DNA of 64,000 bases from Nymphaea colorata (lineage: Eukaryota; Streptophyta; Magnoliopsida; Nymphaeales; Nymphaeaceae). The position numbers and the translations under genes were made by a program. A model generated the notes under the pieces. That model did no database searches, was not told the origin of the DNA, and saw nothing but the letters and a program-made list of their open reading frames with translations. The stretch covers positions 26,490,131-26,554,130 of the forward strand of contig NC_045140.1 in assembly GCF_008831285.2 (NCBI RefSeq). Direction: 5' to 3'. Below are positions 36,964-49,999 of this stretch, one piece after another. Position 1 is the stretch's first letter. Each line of letters begins with the position of its first letter.

Positions 36964-38540
36964 AAAATTGATGATAAATAAGCTAGGATTGAGCTGAACA
37001 TGTTTGCTCAGTCAAATTTATATAATGCTGAATGAAACCAATCCAAATCAAAGATCAAAGCATTGAAGTTCAACTGACAGGCTGCATCACTACATCCCTC
37101 AGAATTTGGGCTCCCTAATCCATACATAGCAAGTGAAACCAGATTTGCTCCCGCTTGAGGAAGTTCTTGAGCAACTTAAGATCTTTTAAGTTGGAAAATG
37201 TCACAGGTTCAACCCCCAGGGTATGCTTTTGAGAAAAGCTAGTTAGATAACCCAGCTTGTCAACTAGAAAAATTGGGTTATAGCTAGGTAGCAGGTCCTA
37301 ACAAAGGCCGCAGATTGCTTAAATAGAAAATGGCCGCATTTAGATACCTGGCACTAACAAACCCTTCTTCAAGTGAAGAATCTATATGGGATGAATTTAT
37401 AGATCAAACTAAGGCTATAAATTATGTATAAGTGGTTGCTTTATGGCTTTGATACAAACACGAGCTATCTCCCTGGCCAGAGTTAAACTTCAAGTTTAAG
37501 GAGGTCAAGGGGTTCGACAACCAGCATCCATCAATTTATGTAAAGATGCAAATAGATTGAACCCAATCAATCTCAAATCTGTTTCATTTAGATTTGGTAA
37601 AGAAATCAAGACCCAATGACTAATGGATTTAGATTTGGTATGCAGTTTTGTAACCGTAAATCCAATAAAAGTTCAATCCAGTTATTATACCAGTCGGTTC
37701 TGCTTTCAGTTGGCAGGAGGTTCGACTTCTGTCTGAACAGAAACAAATCGAATCCAGTGAGGGCAGGATCCAACCCAAATCCGAACAGTTCACATCCCTA
37801 AGCACCAGTGTGCCCGTTAAAAGGACAAGCTCATGCACACACAATTGGAACTCATTTCTGCGTGATAATGTGGAGCTAGAAATATGGGAAGGTCCTTTGT
37901 GAACACAGAGAAATAATGTCCATAAGAACACCAGAAAAAAAAAAAAATGGGCACAAAATTCATTGGGAGGAGACCGGACCAAGAAAATTTTGGCTAAAGG
38001 GTAATAGTTATATACTTTTAAATTTTTAAGAGGGCACCTGAAAATAAACATTTTTTGTGCGCTTGTGTGGGCAATTGCCCACACATGCCTCCTCCCCTGC
38101 TTGGCAGGTTGAAGGTCCAAATCGAGAGGAGCAGTAATTGCAAAAGGGTCATCCTGTTACCCAAACGTATTCTGATTTACCAATGGTACCACATTCTACT
38201 ATTGGCGTGCGATAAGTTTGAAAACGTAAGAACCTGTTTGGAAGCATGGATTGAGATGAAGATATGGTTGCTCTGCATTCTCGTTGCATGGTTTTAACAG
38301 TTAAATTAAATCTATAAGTTGTTTCGAAGTAATTCTTGTATTTTATTTGCTTCCAAACGGACGTGGATTCGTCGAATCAAATCTAAGCAAAATTGTTTTA
38401 GCTTTGTTTTAGAAGCCTTGCATTCAGATAGAGGAATGGTTTCCTTATCACTTTCAAATTTACAGGGTTGTAAGCCCCACAAAAACCATTGTGGAGCAAC
38501 TAGACTTTACAGAGTTGCAGCCATGCAGAAAAGAAAGCCT
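36964..38540. other. Gene-free stretch with Pol III B-box-like fragments
   Basis: No gene was recognised. Three sites resemble tRNA or SINE B boxes (AGGTTCAACCCCC at about 37207, GGGGTTCGACAACC at about 37508, AGGTTCGACTTC at about 37719), but matching A boxes and element ends are not clear. A weak copy of the palindrome-bearing element lies at about 37970-38105 (TGTGTGGGCAATTGCCCACA). Confidence 0.4.
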
Positions 38541-38544
38541 GATG

Positions 38545-38940
38545 CCGTTTCTTTACTCTGGTTGGAAAGCAATGAAGCAACAACCAATTGAGCATTGCAT
38601 TGCCAATGACTGGTTGTTCAAGATGATGCTGGAAGATGGTTTAGAGGATGAGATTGCATTATGAACTCCATCTTGGTGCTCTCAGTGTTTCTGATCAAGG
38701 CACTCAAATGGTTGATTTGGGAGCTGAGTTTTTCAAAGATGAAGATAGACTACTTGGAAATACAAGGTCGATCTTTGCGTGTTACTAAATAAAGCATTAC
38801 TCCCCCTCTTTCATGTGAGAAGCCAAGGCCTTCCTCATCCTTTGCCTTCAGCGTCTAGAGCTCTAATTTATATGCACGAAGCTTTGCTAAGGGTTGATAA
38901 CCATAGGTTGATACATATGAGCAACACTAGGACCTGAAAC
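38545..38940 (+). pseudogene. Coding-like fossil of unknown parent
   Basis: Three frames in turn give protein-like text: IANDWLFKMMLEDGLEDEIA ending at a stop, then LGALSVSDQGTQMVDLGAEF on to EDRLLGNTR, then VDLCVLLNKALLPLFHVRSQ on to ALIYMHEALLRVDNHRLIHM before a stop. The switches fall at consistent points, as in a gene with frameshifts or an unspliced fragment carried by a transposon. I do not recognise the family. It lies next to a palindrome-bearing element starting at 38943. Confidence 0.35.
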
Positions 38941-38942
38941 CA

Positions 38943-39057
38943 ATGGCGGAACTAGAAATTTTTTGCTATGGGCACTATGTACTAATTAGTACCTTGGGCT
39001 GTCTTGGGCTGGCGTGGGCAAGCGCTCACCCCAACCCTACGCTGGCTCCGCTATTAC
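38943..39057. repeat. Palindrome-bearing dispersed element, near full-length copy
   Basis: It starts TGGCGGAACTAGAAATTTTT and ends CCTACGCTGGCTCCGCTATT, giving GGCGGA / TCCGC inverted ends. The internal TTGGGCTGGCGTGGGCAAGC is the degenerate left half of the family palindrome. Confidence 0.6.
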
Positions 39058-39187
39058 TATAAGCAGTTGAGTTTCTTTCTCGTGCATGTCAAATGGTCAT
39101 AATTTTAATTTTATGGAAAGGAAAACGGAAGCCAAAGCCGGTACATGTACGAACAAACTTGAAATTAAGCAGGCAAAAACGTGAAGC

Positions 39188-39245
39188 TATCTTGGGCTGG
39201 CGTGGGCAGGCGCCCACGCCAGCCCCACGCTGGCTCCACTACTGC
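39188..39245. repeat. Palindrome-bearing element, right-end fragment
   Basis: TTGGGCTGGCGTGGGCAGG followed by CGCCCACGCCAGCCCCACG and GCTGGCTCCACTACT. The left part of the element is missing. Confidence 0.6.
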
Positions 39246-41560
39246 CTGAAACTAAAGCTCGACTAGTTTAAGCTTGTGTCACTGATTCATGACATGAAAA
39301 TGACAAACATAAAAGAGTATTACAATTTGTAAAAAGTTACCAAGATGCCCCTGACATGAGCCCAGTGAAGCTTGTGTAACTCGGACTCGAGTTGTTAATA
39401 GTTCAAGTTTTAGCTCAAGCACGAGCTTGACTAGCTTATTAAAATGAATTGAGCTCCTCATTGAGCTCGCCCGATTGGGTCTATTCATATATCCTTAGGC
39501 AGCCACAATCTTAACGCAATATATCCAAAGACTGACTGGAGGTTCCAAACCAATTTATTCCAAAATGCACCATTTCTGTCTTCCAAACAAACCCTAGTTG
39601 GTCGTGTTTTTGCACCATAAAATCTGAATCTTGTTTTGCATGTTACGCATTTGATTCCAAATTTGACTCCAAATCCGATTAGTTAGATATGGCAATAGGG
39701 GCACCAAATATTTGGATGCTACCAAGTCAGATGAAAAAATCCATGGATCTAAGACCCTTCATGCAAATCCGGAAATCTTCTGTCCAAACTGTGAGTTGGA
39801 TCTAGTTGAGATATTTGTCAAACACTGATCTGATTTTGACCCGACTCGTACGCCAAACTCGTTCCAATAGCATCAATTGGATTTGAGATCACAAGGACCA
39901 ATATCATTTTCCTCCGATTTCAGACCCAAGGCAATTTTAAATGGGCCTCAAGACCAGATTAGGTTGAATTTGGATACCCCGATCAAGTGCGAGGCGAGGC
40001 GACCCTTTGAGTTTGTATTGGACCCGTAAAAACTCAGCCTAGGCCTCCTCTAGATGCAGCCCATAAGTTAAAACACATCCAACGCCATACTCTGGTTAGC
40101 TGTTACATTCAGACAGCATGTTTTGTACAACTCAAATTGTCTTATTGTCTAAGAACACTATTACAGTATCTCGAGCACTATTCCAAGCAATCATGTATAT
40201 TAGATGGATTAAGACAATTGATTCCTACTGGATTCTTTATCGTCATGGCAGCAAGATCCACTATATTGTTTGTATTGCATCAAATATTTAGAACAATTAA
40301 CAAAGACTAAATTTCAAAGACTTCCTGATTTGTTCTTATTTGCATAAGAGTGGGTTTATCTAGAACAGGGTTCAAGCTTATGGCAATATTATAATTGTTA
40401 TTGTTATTATTATTATTATTTAATACAAGCGTCTCAATGATATAACAAGTTGGTCCACTGTGACCAGGTTTCTCGAACAGCCTAGAAGAGGGTGATAGCA
40501 CCATCCAGGCTGTAATGTACTAGAAATAATGGCACAGGTCCCTCTTCTTTGTTCTTGAAAAGAAAAGCAAGAACAATGTTCACCAGAAAAAATCCAAGTG
40601 CTATTTTTCTCTTAAACATTTGGAAGTGAAAAAAGGATCTACATGAAAAAATGTTCTCTTTTTTCGACAAATAAAGAGTAATTTTACAAATGTCCGTGCG
40701 ATTATATATGTATGGATTTGTGAAATTTAAAAGGACACAAAAAATTTTCCTTAGATCGACTTTTTCTTTATTTAACATGTTGTAAAAAAAAATTTCCTTT
40801 TAAAATATGGACCAATTAAAGTTACACACTAAGCCAATACCTTCAACATTATAGACGTAACTTTGGATTAACAATTGGTAGATGCATATATAAAACATAA
40901 AGCAGCTTAACAGGTCACAAGTTTAGATGCCCCCATCAATGAATCAGATTGTACACCTAGGCGACATTTATTGAATGCATGATGTGATCTTGTATCTTAT
41001 ATGCCAAAGCATGTCATGTTAGGAAAAAAGTACTTCATGTAAACAAGTTAAGTTGAGGATGTTCAAAGAATTTCTGCAAATGAACAGTGTAACAGGTTCA
41101 CATGCAAATGAATGCGAGCCCGAAGTTAAGTGCACCTTTTGTGGTTAGGAAGAACTTGTAGTGTTTTATAATTGTTCTATTCGTGGTTCAGAATTAGAGT
41201 CTTTTCTAATGACAGAGCCAAATTGAGGGATGAAGAAGGAAGAGCCTGTTCTAAGTAATCCGCTAAGTAGAAGTTGACCTATAAACTCAGATTTTAGATC
41301 CACAGGTTTTGCTCCTTCTCATTTGACACTGGGTTAGTGCACCAGTATGGCTAATAATGAAATTACCCCCAGTTATTGGACAAAGAAAAGATTTTATAAG
41401 GATAAAAAAAAACTAAAAAAAAAAGTGAAAAAGACAGAAAAAGGTACTTTTTAAATAATTACCAAAATGTCCTCCTTTTCGTTTTGGTGTATATAGGTTG
41501 CATGCACCTAACGGCATACACAACTCGCTCTCTTGTCAAGCGCTATCGATTTCAACCACA
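39246..41560. other. Gene-free stretch
   Basis: AT-rich anonymous sequence with an AAT/TTA microsatellite at about 40390-40424. Nothing coding was recognised on either strand. Confidence 0.55.
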
Positions 41561-41567
41561 TGCATTC

Positions 41568-41725
41568 AGTAGCAGAGCCAAAAATTTCTGGTTAAGAGGC
41601 ACTAATATTGAAATTGTTAAGCTTTAAGCACACCCATATATAAAAAAGATATAAAAATAATGTGGCATCAACAGCGGAAATACATGGGGACTGGTGTGGG
41701 CCACTGCCCACAGCAGCCCATTACA
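41568..41725. repeat. Palindrome-bearing dispersed element copy
   Basis: It begins AGCAGAGCCAAAAATTTCTG, then an AT-rich middle, then GACTGGTGTGGGCCACTGCC with CACAGCAGCCCA. It has the same order of parts as the copies at 21001 and 42258. Confidence 0.55.
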
Positions 41726-42004
41726 ATTTTCATTGAAAAACTTCAAATCATAATGTGATTAACTCAAGAATTTATATGGGGGTGCCTACACTACTTGAGT
41801 GCCCTTCAGCCAGAAAATCCTGACTTCTGCCGCTGGGCATCAATGTGTAAATAAAGCATTTTTCATGGGTTGGTATGGGAAATTGTCACACCAGCCAATC
41901 CCTGCCTCAGCCACTACATGCACTAAAAAGTTGTATCAGCTTCTAACTGCACCTTTTCCTTGCTCTTTCTTTTCTTTTATTTTCTTTCAACAGACTTTGA
42001 TAGC

Positions 42005-42190
42005 CCAATCGAATTGGTTTAGCTGGTTGGGTTAGTGGCTGCGAGTGACCAGTCTTCCAGTTCGACTCCTGTAAGCATCAAGCTGAGGTGAGGGAACTAG
42101 TTTCAGGGTTTTATGTCACTGGGAAGCGACAAAGTTCCTCAACCCAGGTTAGGTCACTTTTAGGGAGCACTCAATTATCAAATAGAGAAA
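42005..42190 (+). mobile_element. Candidate tRNA-derived SINE
   Basis: An A-box-like TTAGCTGGTTGGGTTAGTGG is followed about 35 bases later by a B-box-like AGTTCGACTCC, the layout of an internal Pol III promoter. A non-tRNA body follows (GAGGTGAGGGAACTAGTTTC on to CCTCAACCCAGGTTAGGTC). It cannot fold as an intact tRNA. The 3' end and target-site duplication are not defined. Confidence 0.5.
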
Positions 42191-42257
42191 TCTTTCTAAA
42201 ATGTATTTTCTGTTTTTTAAAGGAAATTGTGGAGCTTTTCCAAATATGAAAGTTCCC

Positions 42258-42376
42258 CTCAGCGGCGAAGCCGCCTTATAGCTGGTGTGGGCAATTGCCC
42301 ACACCAGCCCACAAATTTTACCTTATTTACATATGAAAACATAGTTGATTTTAATTTCTGGCTCCGCCACTGGTTC
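42258..42376. repeat. Palindrome-bearing dispersed element, best copy (perfect 28-bp palindrome)
   Basis: Ends are AGCGGCGAAGCCGCC and TTCTGGCTCCGCCACTG. Bases 42281-42308 are a perfect 28-bp palindrome: GCTGGTGTGGGCAA joined to its exact reverse complement TTGCCCACACCAGC. The right side is AT-rich. No ORF. Confidence 0.75.
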
Positions 42377-43713
42377 CGGTCTTCTTAGGCTGCAGGGTGG
42401 CTTTCACATGAAAGCTGGCATGATGTCATGCACCTATTTATGTGAGACTCCATGGCACTTTTTATACGCGCGCTATTGTTCTCCCTGGATGGGAAAGAGG
42501 CACCTCTGGTCATGTGGAGGAACAGCTTGACACTGCAGCCAAAACAAACGCCAACTTATGATTCCCAGCAGATACAAGGCAAGAAAAGCGTGAACTTGAA
42601 ATAAGAAAAGCTGTAATTTCCACAAATGATTCGAAGAGAACAATTTTTCAATGAGAATACTTACAGAAATCCTTAGTTTGAATCATATGCAAGGGAAAAC
42701 GTTTCCTTGAACTGAAATTAAAAAAAGAAACAAGATCGAGGAAAGCTGAAAAAGAATTTTTCCATCAAAAGACTAAAGAGAATGACCCATGTAAGCGAGA
42801 TTCCCTTAAATGTTGGGTACAATATATTTTCCTTGCTGTATTTATTGTTAAACTGAACTTAGAAAATTACTAATTTCATAAAAAATTATATGCATTTGAA
42901 ATGAAAATATAAGCCAAATGAATTGAAATCATATCATCATATTGTGTATCATAGAAAGATGCCAAACACCACCAACCAACCTTCATCCTGATACTGCACT
43001 CCGCGCTATATAATATATGAACATAATGCTCATAGAAATCGAATTGTGACACATCTTTTTTGCGCTACCAACCTAATCTATGATATGCTTCTTAGGAGGT
43101 AACTGGCAATGGAAACATCAAACCATTGTTTAAATTTGCTCAGAAGTTTAAAATGCAGATTTATCTACGCCAATCTTTGAGGTAAATTCATAATTGAACA
43201 GTTTGTTGCTGTTTTCGTTGCGGAACGACTTCTTAAGATACCACATTTTGTGTCATGAAAACAACTTAAATTGCACATGCAAGTGATCATTCCCAGTTGT
43301 CACTGTACTATTGAAATACAACCGACAACTGAAATGAAACCCTTGTGGTTGAGCGACATAAAAAGGCGAAACCCATATGCGTTTGTAATAAATTGGGGCT
43401 AGATAGTTTTCCCCAAGCAAACGTTCTTAAAATTGGTTAATATATGTCCACTCTAAGTCTCACCAGGCGTGTCCTGGACCCCTTGATGTATGACTAGAAG
43501 AGGTGGTCAATTCCCGAAGGAAAATTCTCAATAACAATAATTGGAAGAGATGATCAGATCTTCCATCTCCATCTACTTCCACCGCCTCTCTCTTGTCACG
43601 TCTATTTGAACCCCAGCTTACCTGTTATTTCCGCAAAGGAATCTCTGGAATTTGCTCGTAAAGCTTTGGAATTTCTTCCAACCTTTTACTTTTGTCATCT
43701 TCTTCTACTTGGT

Positions 43714-43890
43714 CGCAGAGCCAAGGAAAAATTAGCCTAAGGAGCACTTATCCAGAAAACTCCCATGTCCAAAGGAGCATTCGTACATATAAAAGAGAAA
43801 ATATTCGAAAATGTCAATGTAAAAATATATAAACTTTGAGGGGCTTGTGTGTGGGCAGCTGCCAACACATGTGCTTTGCCTTTACTTATC
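43714..43890. repeat. Palindrome-bearing dispersed element copy
   Basis: It starts CGCAGAGCCAAGGAAAAATT, has an AT-rich middle with TATAAA words, and ends GGGGCTTGTGTGTGGGCAGC with TGCCAACACATG. The palindrome has decayed. Confidence 0.5.
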
Positions 43891-43989
43891 ACCAGTCTTG
43901 ATTTATTGGTCTAATTTACTTGCATATTGTCGAATTCATTATTTTGATAGGAAAGTTGTGTGTGTATTCTATGTGCATGCATGAACACA

Positions 43990-44180
43990 CACACCCAGGG
44001 GGGGGCCTAGGCCATGGCCCCACCCCCAAGCAAATGAAAAAAAAAATATAGTATAAAAATTGATTTTTTTTTTTTTGAATGTAAGTTCAGTTTTTAGACC
44101 TACTCAAATCCAACTCAATAAACCCAACTCCCATTTGACCTGTCTTGAAAAAAAATACTGACTCTGCCCCTGCACACATG
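43990..44180. repeat. Dispersed repeat with C/G-rich ends
   Basis: It starts CACCCAGGGGGGGGCCTAGG and ends CTGACTCTGCCCCTGCACAC, so the ends are roughly inverted. The interior is A/T homopolymers and pyrimidine-rich text. It looks like a decayed nonautonomous element. Confidence 0.4.
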
Positions 44181-47100
44181 TATATATCATAATGATGCAG
44201 GTCCTCTTTGACATTTCACTCGAACTCAAGTCCGCACATCTTATCAGCGGATGCATGCTCGAGGTATGCACCAAAAAGAGGGTAGGGGTATTTTTAAATT
44301 TTTTTATAAAATAATGATTATTTTAGACTTTTTCACTTTTTTACAATCTTTCTTCACTCTTTTTACCCTTTAAAAAAAAAGTTTCTTTTGGATTTTAATG
44401 AAATCATTTTGATCGTTATACATTTTTGTACATAATCATTTGATCATTATATATATACGTTTGTGCATAATCATTTGGATCATTATACATTTTTGTGCAT
44501 AAATTTTAATGCACACGAGTGTGCACAAAACCAGTGGCCCATATGAACCCGTTCAAGAATCATTCTGTGCCGCCCAGCGGGCACGTGCGAACGAGGGATG
44601 AGAACGCATCGGTGTTTTGGCAAATTCCTGGAACCGAACGGCAACTATGCCGTGGAATGGAGCATCCATCGCTTGCAGGGAAGGCAACGGTGGCTTGTTC
44701 TGACAGCACGTCCCTTTCTTGTGAATGCCAAAACAAGACGTTCTCCAACGACGCAAACGTCTTCTAAGTCACATCTTTGATGAGCTAAATAACTTTTCTG
44801 GTGCAAAGGAGTTAATCAGTTAATGTTGAAGTACAAACACGCTATCGAGCACCCATATTAAACTTCACTCTCCATTCGCTTACGTCAAATTTAGGGGTCA
44901 AAATGCCAAAGGTCTATTTATCTACTAAAGTTTCACTTTATATGTATTATTTAATGACAAAAATATTCTCAAGACACATTAAAAAAAACTTTTTAATAAT
45001 AAAAAAAAAGATTAGAAATGTCATTTAAAAAAAATTACCAAAATGTCCGATCTGCTCTTATGGGGTATATAAGTTGTATGACAGTCGAAAAAGACAAGGT
45101 ATAGAAATTGATTTTTAAAGGGTGTAACATAATTGATTGGGCAGACGGCACATCAAGCAATATCTCGTCAGTTCTAGAACGTGGACACAATGTAACCCTT
45201 TTTTGGCTTGAGCTTTAGGAGCATTTGCAGGAAGCCAGCGTAGCCTAGGTGCCGTTTGATCCATGGTGTGGTATTCCCTTATTTTCTTCTTTCTTGAATC
45301 CTTTTATTGCATGGGTTAAGGTCTTTTTGTTGACGATACATGTTATCCCTAAATACATAAAAAAGTCATACTCTTATTGGATTCGGCACCAAAAATGCAA
45401 AAATAAAAGTCCTCCATCCTGAAGCCCGGCCCCTTTATGCCCACTGCTCCATGTGGTGCGGCCACCACCAGCAGGAACAAGCCAAAAGAGAGAGCCTAGG
45501 ATTCTCATCTCCAGCATCAATGTGATTGGTCACCATTAGATAAGACGCCCAGGTGCGTTGCAGCAGCAAGGATCATGTCATGGATCTGCTGCCTCCTTCA
45601 CCTCCATCTCTCTCCTTTTCCCTGCAGCAGGCAGAATATTCATCCCTGGCACATGGGGCCTCTCTTTCTTGTAGCGCAACTGTGCCGAGCAAAGTGGCAT
45701 GTTGTGGGTGTGTCTCTTGTTCGATTCTTATTTGATTCAAGATAGTGCAACGTTCTGCTAGCATGAGGAGACATTGAGTTGGGTTGATCTTGTGTAGCAC
45801 AATTGTGCGGGTACGATGGCCGTTGCAAGTATGTCCTTTGTTCAATTTAAAAGCTAAGATTGAGGGGTCTTTCGGTGAGTGTTTTATAAATCTATCTTAA
45901 TCATATATTAGAATGTACTTATTAAACACTAAACTAAGTATCTATGAATATAGATCAAACTTTTAAATAAATTAATAAAATATTTACAAAGTGTTTTATT
46001 TACGAAACAAGGAGCTAAGTGAAAGGGTCTTGTCCCTTCTTATATGTCTCTCTCTCTCTGTGAATATGCGCTGAAAAAAATGAAGAAAATAGTACTGCTC
46101 CCCAACTGTTCGACTAAATGTCTTGTCGTCTTCCATTGATTGCCATCGCAAACCAGTTGACCCCTCTGGGCAACCGAGCGCCTCGAGGGCCTAAAGCGCA
46201 CCAACATTCCGATTTATTAAAGTGACAAGGCATGGGTGGCTTCGCCTAGGATTCTACCTCCATAATTGAGCTGCGCCATTCTTAAAGGCAATGTTGCTGA
46301 GTGTCTCGAAGTGGAGCACATGCCTGTTCAAGACGACGCGACATCCTCACACATGGCCTGCTGCTCCATGGAACTCGCTATGTATAAAGTTCTCATCGTT
46401 TGTCACCAGCAGCTTTCGTTATATTGTTGTTTCCGTGCGTTTTCCTTTTCCTTCATCGGGTTCTTTTTTTGGGTTCTATTTTATATTTCTTTTTGGTCAC
46501 TGAACCATGCACACGTCATCTTCTGCTATTTTTTTTAAGGCCCCACTGGTGGAAGTCCTTCGTGCTGTCACATTTTATATTTCTAATGCTTTGATGAGCG
46601 AAGAAAAGAGATCTTTGCTAAAGTCTTGATAAATTCAAAACATTTTTTATGCTTTTGCCAAGATTGGTAGTTTGTACATTATTATATTTGAGTTCTATAA
46701 TTTGTTTTTTCAAAAATTAAATGGTGACTCTAATTTTTATAGTTATTCAGCCATCTAATTAAGACTAGCTGATCTAGTTTGGTGAACGGTTAAAAAAAAA
46801 AAATCTTTTTTTTCATATTTTATCTCAGCATTCCATTTGCATTATATATATATAGCTCCATTTTTTTTCATGGAACACATTTTAGGAGCCAAATTTTCAT
46901 GGAAAGCGTCAAATATTGAATAGTAAAGTTAATTTGACGCATATAAAATTTCATTTGACCGCCTACCGGAAATTCTGTGTTTTCTCCCACTCACATACTG
47001 CAGCTGCCATGTGCATGACCCCTTCTTTGACCTTTAATTGAAAAGTTGAGTGTTGAAATGTTCTTAACGTGCGAGCACTTGTTCAGATATTTTATTCATG

Positions 47101-47555
47101 ATTTCTGAGGACAAATAAATAAAACAGGCAATCCACGATATTTTATTGAGATTACGAAGTTGAATCTCAATCACTAGACTTACTGTCTGCCCAGCACTTG
47201 CAGCGATGCTAACTATTAACATCTTTTCTGAATGACACAACGCGATTAATTTATCTCGAGATAAATAATCCCTTCATTCTAACTTTCAATCAATGACTTA
47301 AATTGAGTGTAGGTCTCACGTGATGTTGAAATTTAACAGTACATGGATAACGTTTCATGTGTATCAACCAATCTTGGACAAAGATGAATTTTCCTTCCAT
47401 CTCAAGGAAAGGAGCAGACGACAAAGCCTAGAACAGTAGTCCCGAACCTACTCTACCTCACTGTTATGGCCTCGACTACGGCTCCTTCCGTGTCCTATTC
47501 CTTCAATCAAGCTTTTTCCGTCATATGTTCGTCTACAATATCAGCCCATAAAATA

Positions 47556-47558
<3 letters not shown>
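44181..47558. other. Gene-free stretch
   Basis: A GC-richer island at about 44519-44780 is open in several frames on both strands, but none resembles a known protein. The rest is AT-rich. No RNA gene recognised. Confidence 0.5.

Positions 47559-47597
<39 letters not shown>
47559..47597. repeat. AT microsatellite
   Basis: About 19 AT units. Confidence 0.95.
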
Positions 47598-47600
<3 letters not shown>

Positions 47601-48499
47601 CTTTGACCTTAATAAAGGGCAACTGTGTATGGTAAAGAGCATTTTATAGCCTTGGATTTGAGATCCTTAGAAGGATTTTAGATTAGACTCTCTCCCCTCC
47701 GATCTTCAATCCTACATTTTTTCAATTCAATCCTACATTTTTTCAATGCAAAGAAGTAAATTTTAATTATGGATCTTAGGACTGACCTAAGATTTTTAGT
47801 TTGTTGAGCTATAGATTTTACAGAAACAGAAAGAGATTTTAAAATATCATCTTGAGTTCAGATCAATATCTAACTGTATCCACTCTAGTTGCATCCATAC
47901 GGCCAGTGGAGAACGGGTCAGATCTCATATGAAGGATCTGTGTTATCCACTTCAATGAGTTTCATTTTCGACCTAACCTCAAGGAATTTATTTGCTCCAA
48001 ACCCGAACCGTTTGCGTTTCTATACGCTTCCTTCTTTATTAGAAACAAAAGGCACCCGGTATAGTGGAACCTGCAAACCAGGTTATACTGTGCATGATTT
48101 TTCGTGCATTAGTATGATTATTGACTAAAATATCTTTAGTTTACATTGAAAAAGAATACTTTTGGTAAAGACAAAGTTGAAAATAAAAAACAGTAAAAAG
48201 ATTACCAAAGACATCTTTTTTAATAAATTACTAAAATATCTTTCCTTCATTTACTGGGGCACGGTGCACCCAGCGCACATAACTTTCTCTCTCCGATCTG
48301 ACTAAACACAGCCCATTAACCAGACATCCTTCAAAGATTGAGGTGGGATTTGCTTTACAACTCCAGAGATATGTTCCCATTTAAAGTGACCGTGAAATCT
48401 CCAAGATCCTAAAGATTTTCCCATTTTTCAATTCGGTTGAGTGGGCGCACTTTTTAGTGAGATACCACAAAAAATGTCCTCCTTGCCAGTTTCATTTGG

Positions 48500-48960
48500 A
48501 TCCGATCTAATATACTAATTCACATCAGTTGTATATGCATTTAAAGACATCTGGGGATCAGACTCGAATCAGATATACTCTTAACTATATTTGTTTTTTT
48601 CTATATTCATATATTTGGGTTCGAATATAAAAGAAAAAATGTCATACATGAATCGGAATCCAAAATCTGATTTCATAATCTGGATTTGATCTGTATTGTT
48701 TTTACATTTATATCCAAATCTGAATTTTGAACAAGCCTCCCACTTTTCAAAATGTAAGAGTGTCAGATATCAGATTATTTGTTTAAAACTAAATTTGATC
48801 TGAATTAGAATCAAATTATATATATATGTGCTTGAATTTCATTTCTTATATCTAACGTTGATCATATTTGTTAACTGGGTATGATTTTCTTTTCCACATT
48901 TGATTTTTTCGAAATGGTTTAGTCGGATATTCAACCTAAATAGGATATATTGACATCGCT
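48500..48960. repeat. Repeat rich in GGATCAGA / TCGAATCAGATAT words
   Basis: Phrases such as GGATTTGATCTGTATTG, GAATCGGAATCCAAAATCTG and GACATCGCTACATGAG resemble the element at 36008-36282. Ends are not resolved, and there may be more than one insertion. Confidence 0.4.
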
Positions 48961-49931
48961 ACATGAGTTATCTGATTTTTTTTTTCCAGACACGATACAA
49001 AGTTGTTTTACTTTGGATGTAGTTCCTATTTCGATCAACCCGATTCATTTACTCGTTTTTTTTTTTCTTTCTCTGGATGCAGTATTGCCAAATATATTCT
49101 GGATCCAGGTTCAAAACGAGCCTGTCTCGTGAGATCAGGCACCGTTGATCAGGCCTTAGCCTCCCAGCTTTTTCTAGACGCAATGTGATCTAATGTGCCA
49201 AATTGCAATCATGGGACAGGTTGGATTTGGAGCAGGTTGGACTGGATCTGTCTTAAAAAGTTGATTATCCGGATTCTTTCTCCACTGGGACTTGGTCAGG
49301 CCCGGTCTGTCGGTTTTGGGACTAAAAATTTTGGTCCCAACCCGTACCGTGCAGGGTATCCGAGAATTTGGATAAATTTTATTTTTCCATTTCGCAAGTA
49401 TGTAGCTGCAATATGGGACCCGCGCATACTAACTTCCACGGATATGGATTGCCATGCTACTCTGCACGCGCATGTGGATTGGCTGTCTGACGTATGGATT
49501 CGATGTACAATTCTTTAGACAGATCTGGATCAGATCCACCAAGAATTGCAAATAACTATAAAGTTAAACACACACACACTTAGTTTAGGGATAAAATCCA
49601 GACCCTTTGATTTTTTATTTTGATTTTTAAAATGTTTTTTTTTTGCAATATAACTGATATGAACTTAAGAATGAGTTGATGCAAAACATATACTAAGTTG
49701 ATCATTTGTTAGATTTTAATGGTGTTTTTATAATAAGAATAACGAATGGCTCCCATGACATAATAAAAAAATCAACATTTTTCATTAAAACAACTTGAAT
49801 TAAAGAATGTTTTATATCAAATAGTCTTTGTAAACATATTAAGACGTTTATATTTTATTTAAAATAGTTTTTTAACAAAAAATCAATGGGTCTAATTTTT
49901 ATCATTACGTAAGTGTTCGGTTTTTATCAAT

Positions 49932-49958
49932 TTCTCTCTCTTTTTCTCTCTCTTTCTC

Positions 49959-49997
<39 letters not shown>
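49932..49997. repeat. Pyrimidine tract plus TA microsatellite
   Basis: A TCTC-rich stretch of about 30 bases runs directly into about 17 TA units. Confidence 0.9.

Positions 49998-49999
<2 letters not shown>

Noticed and set aside
44519-44780. GC-richer island open in several frames on both strands
   Set aside because: None of the frames resembles a known protein and no splice or promoter context favours one; left as unexplained sequence.
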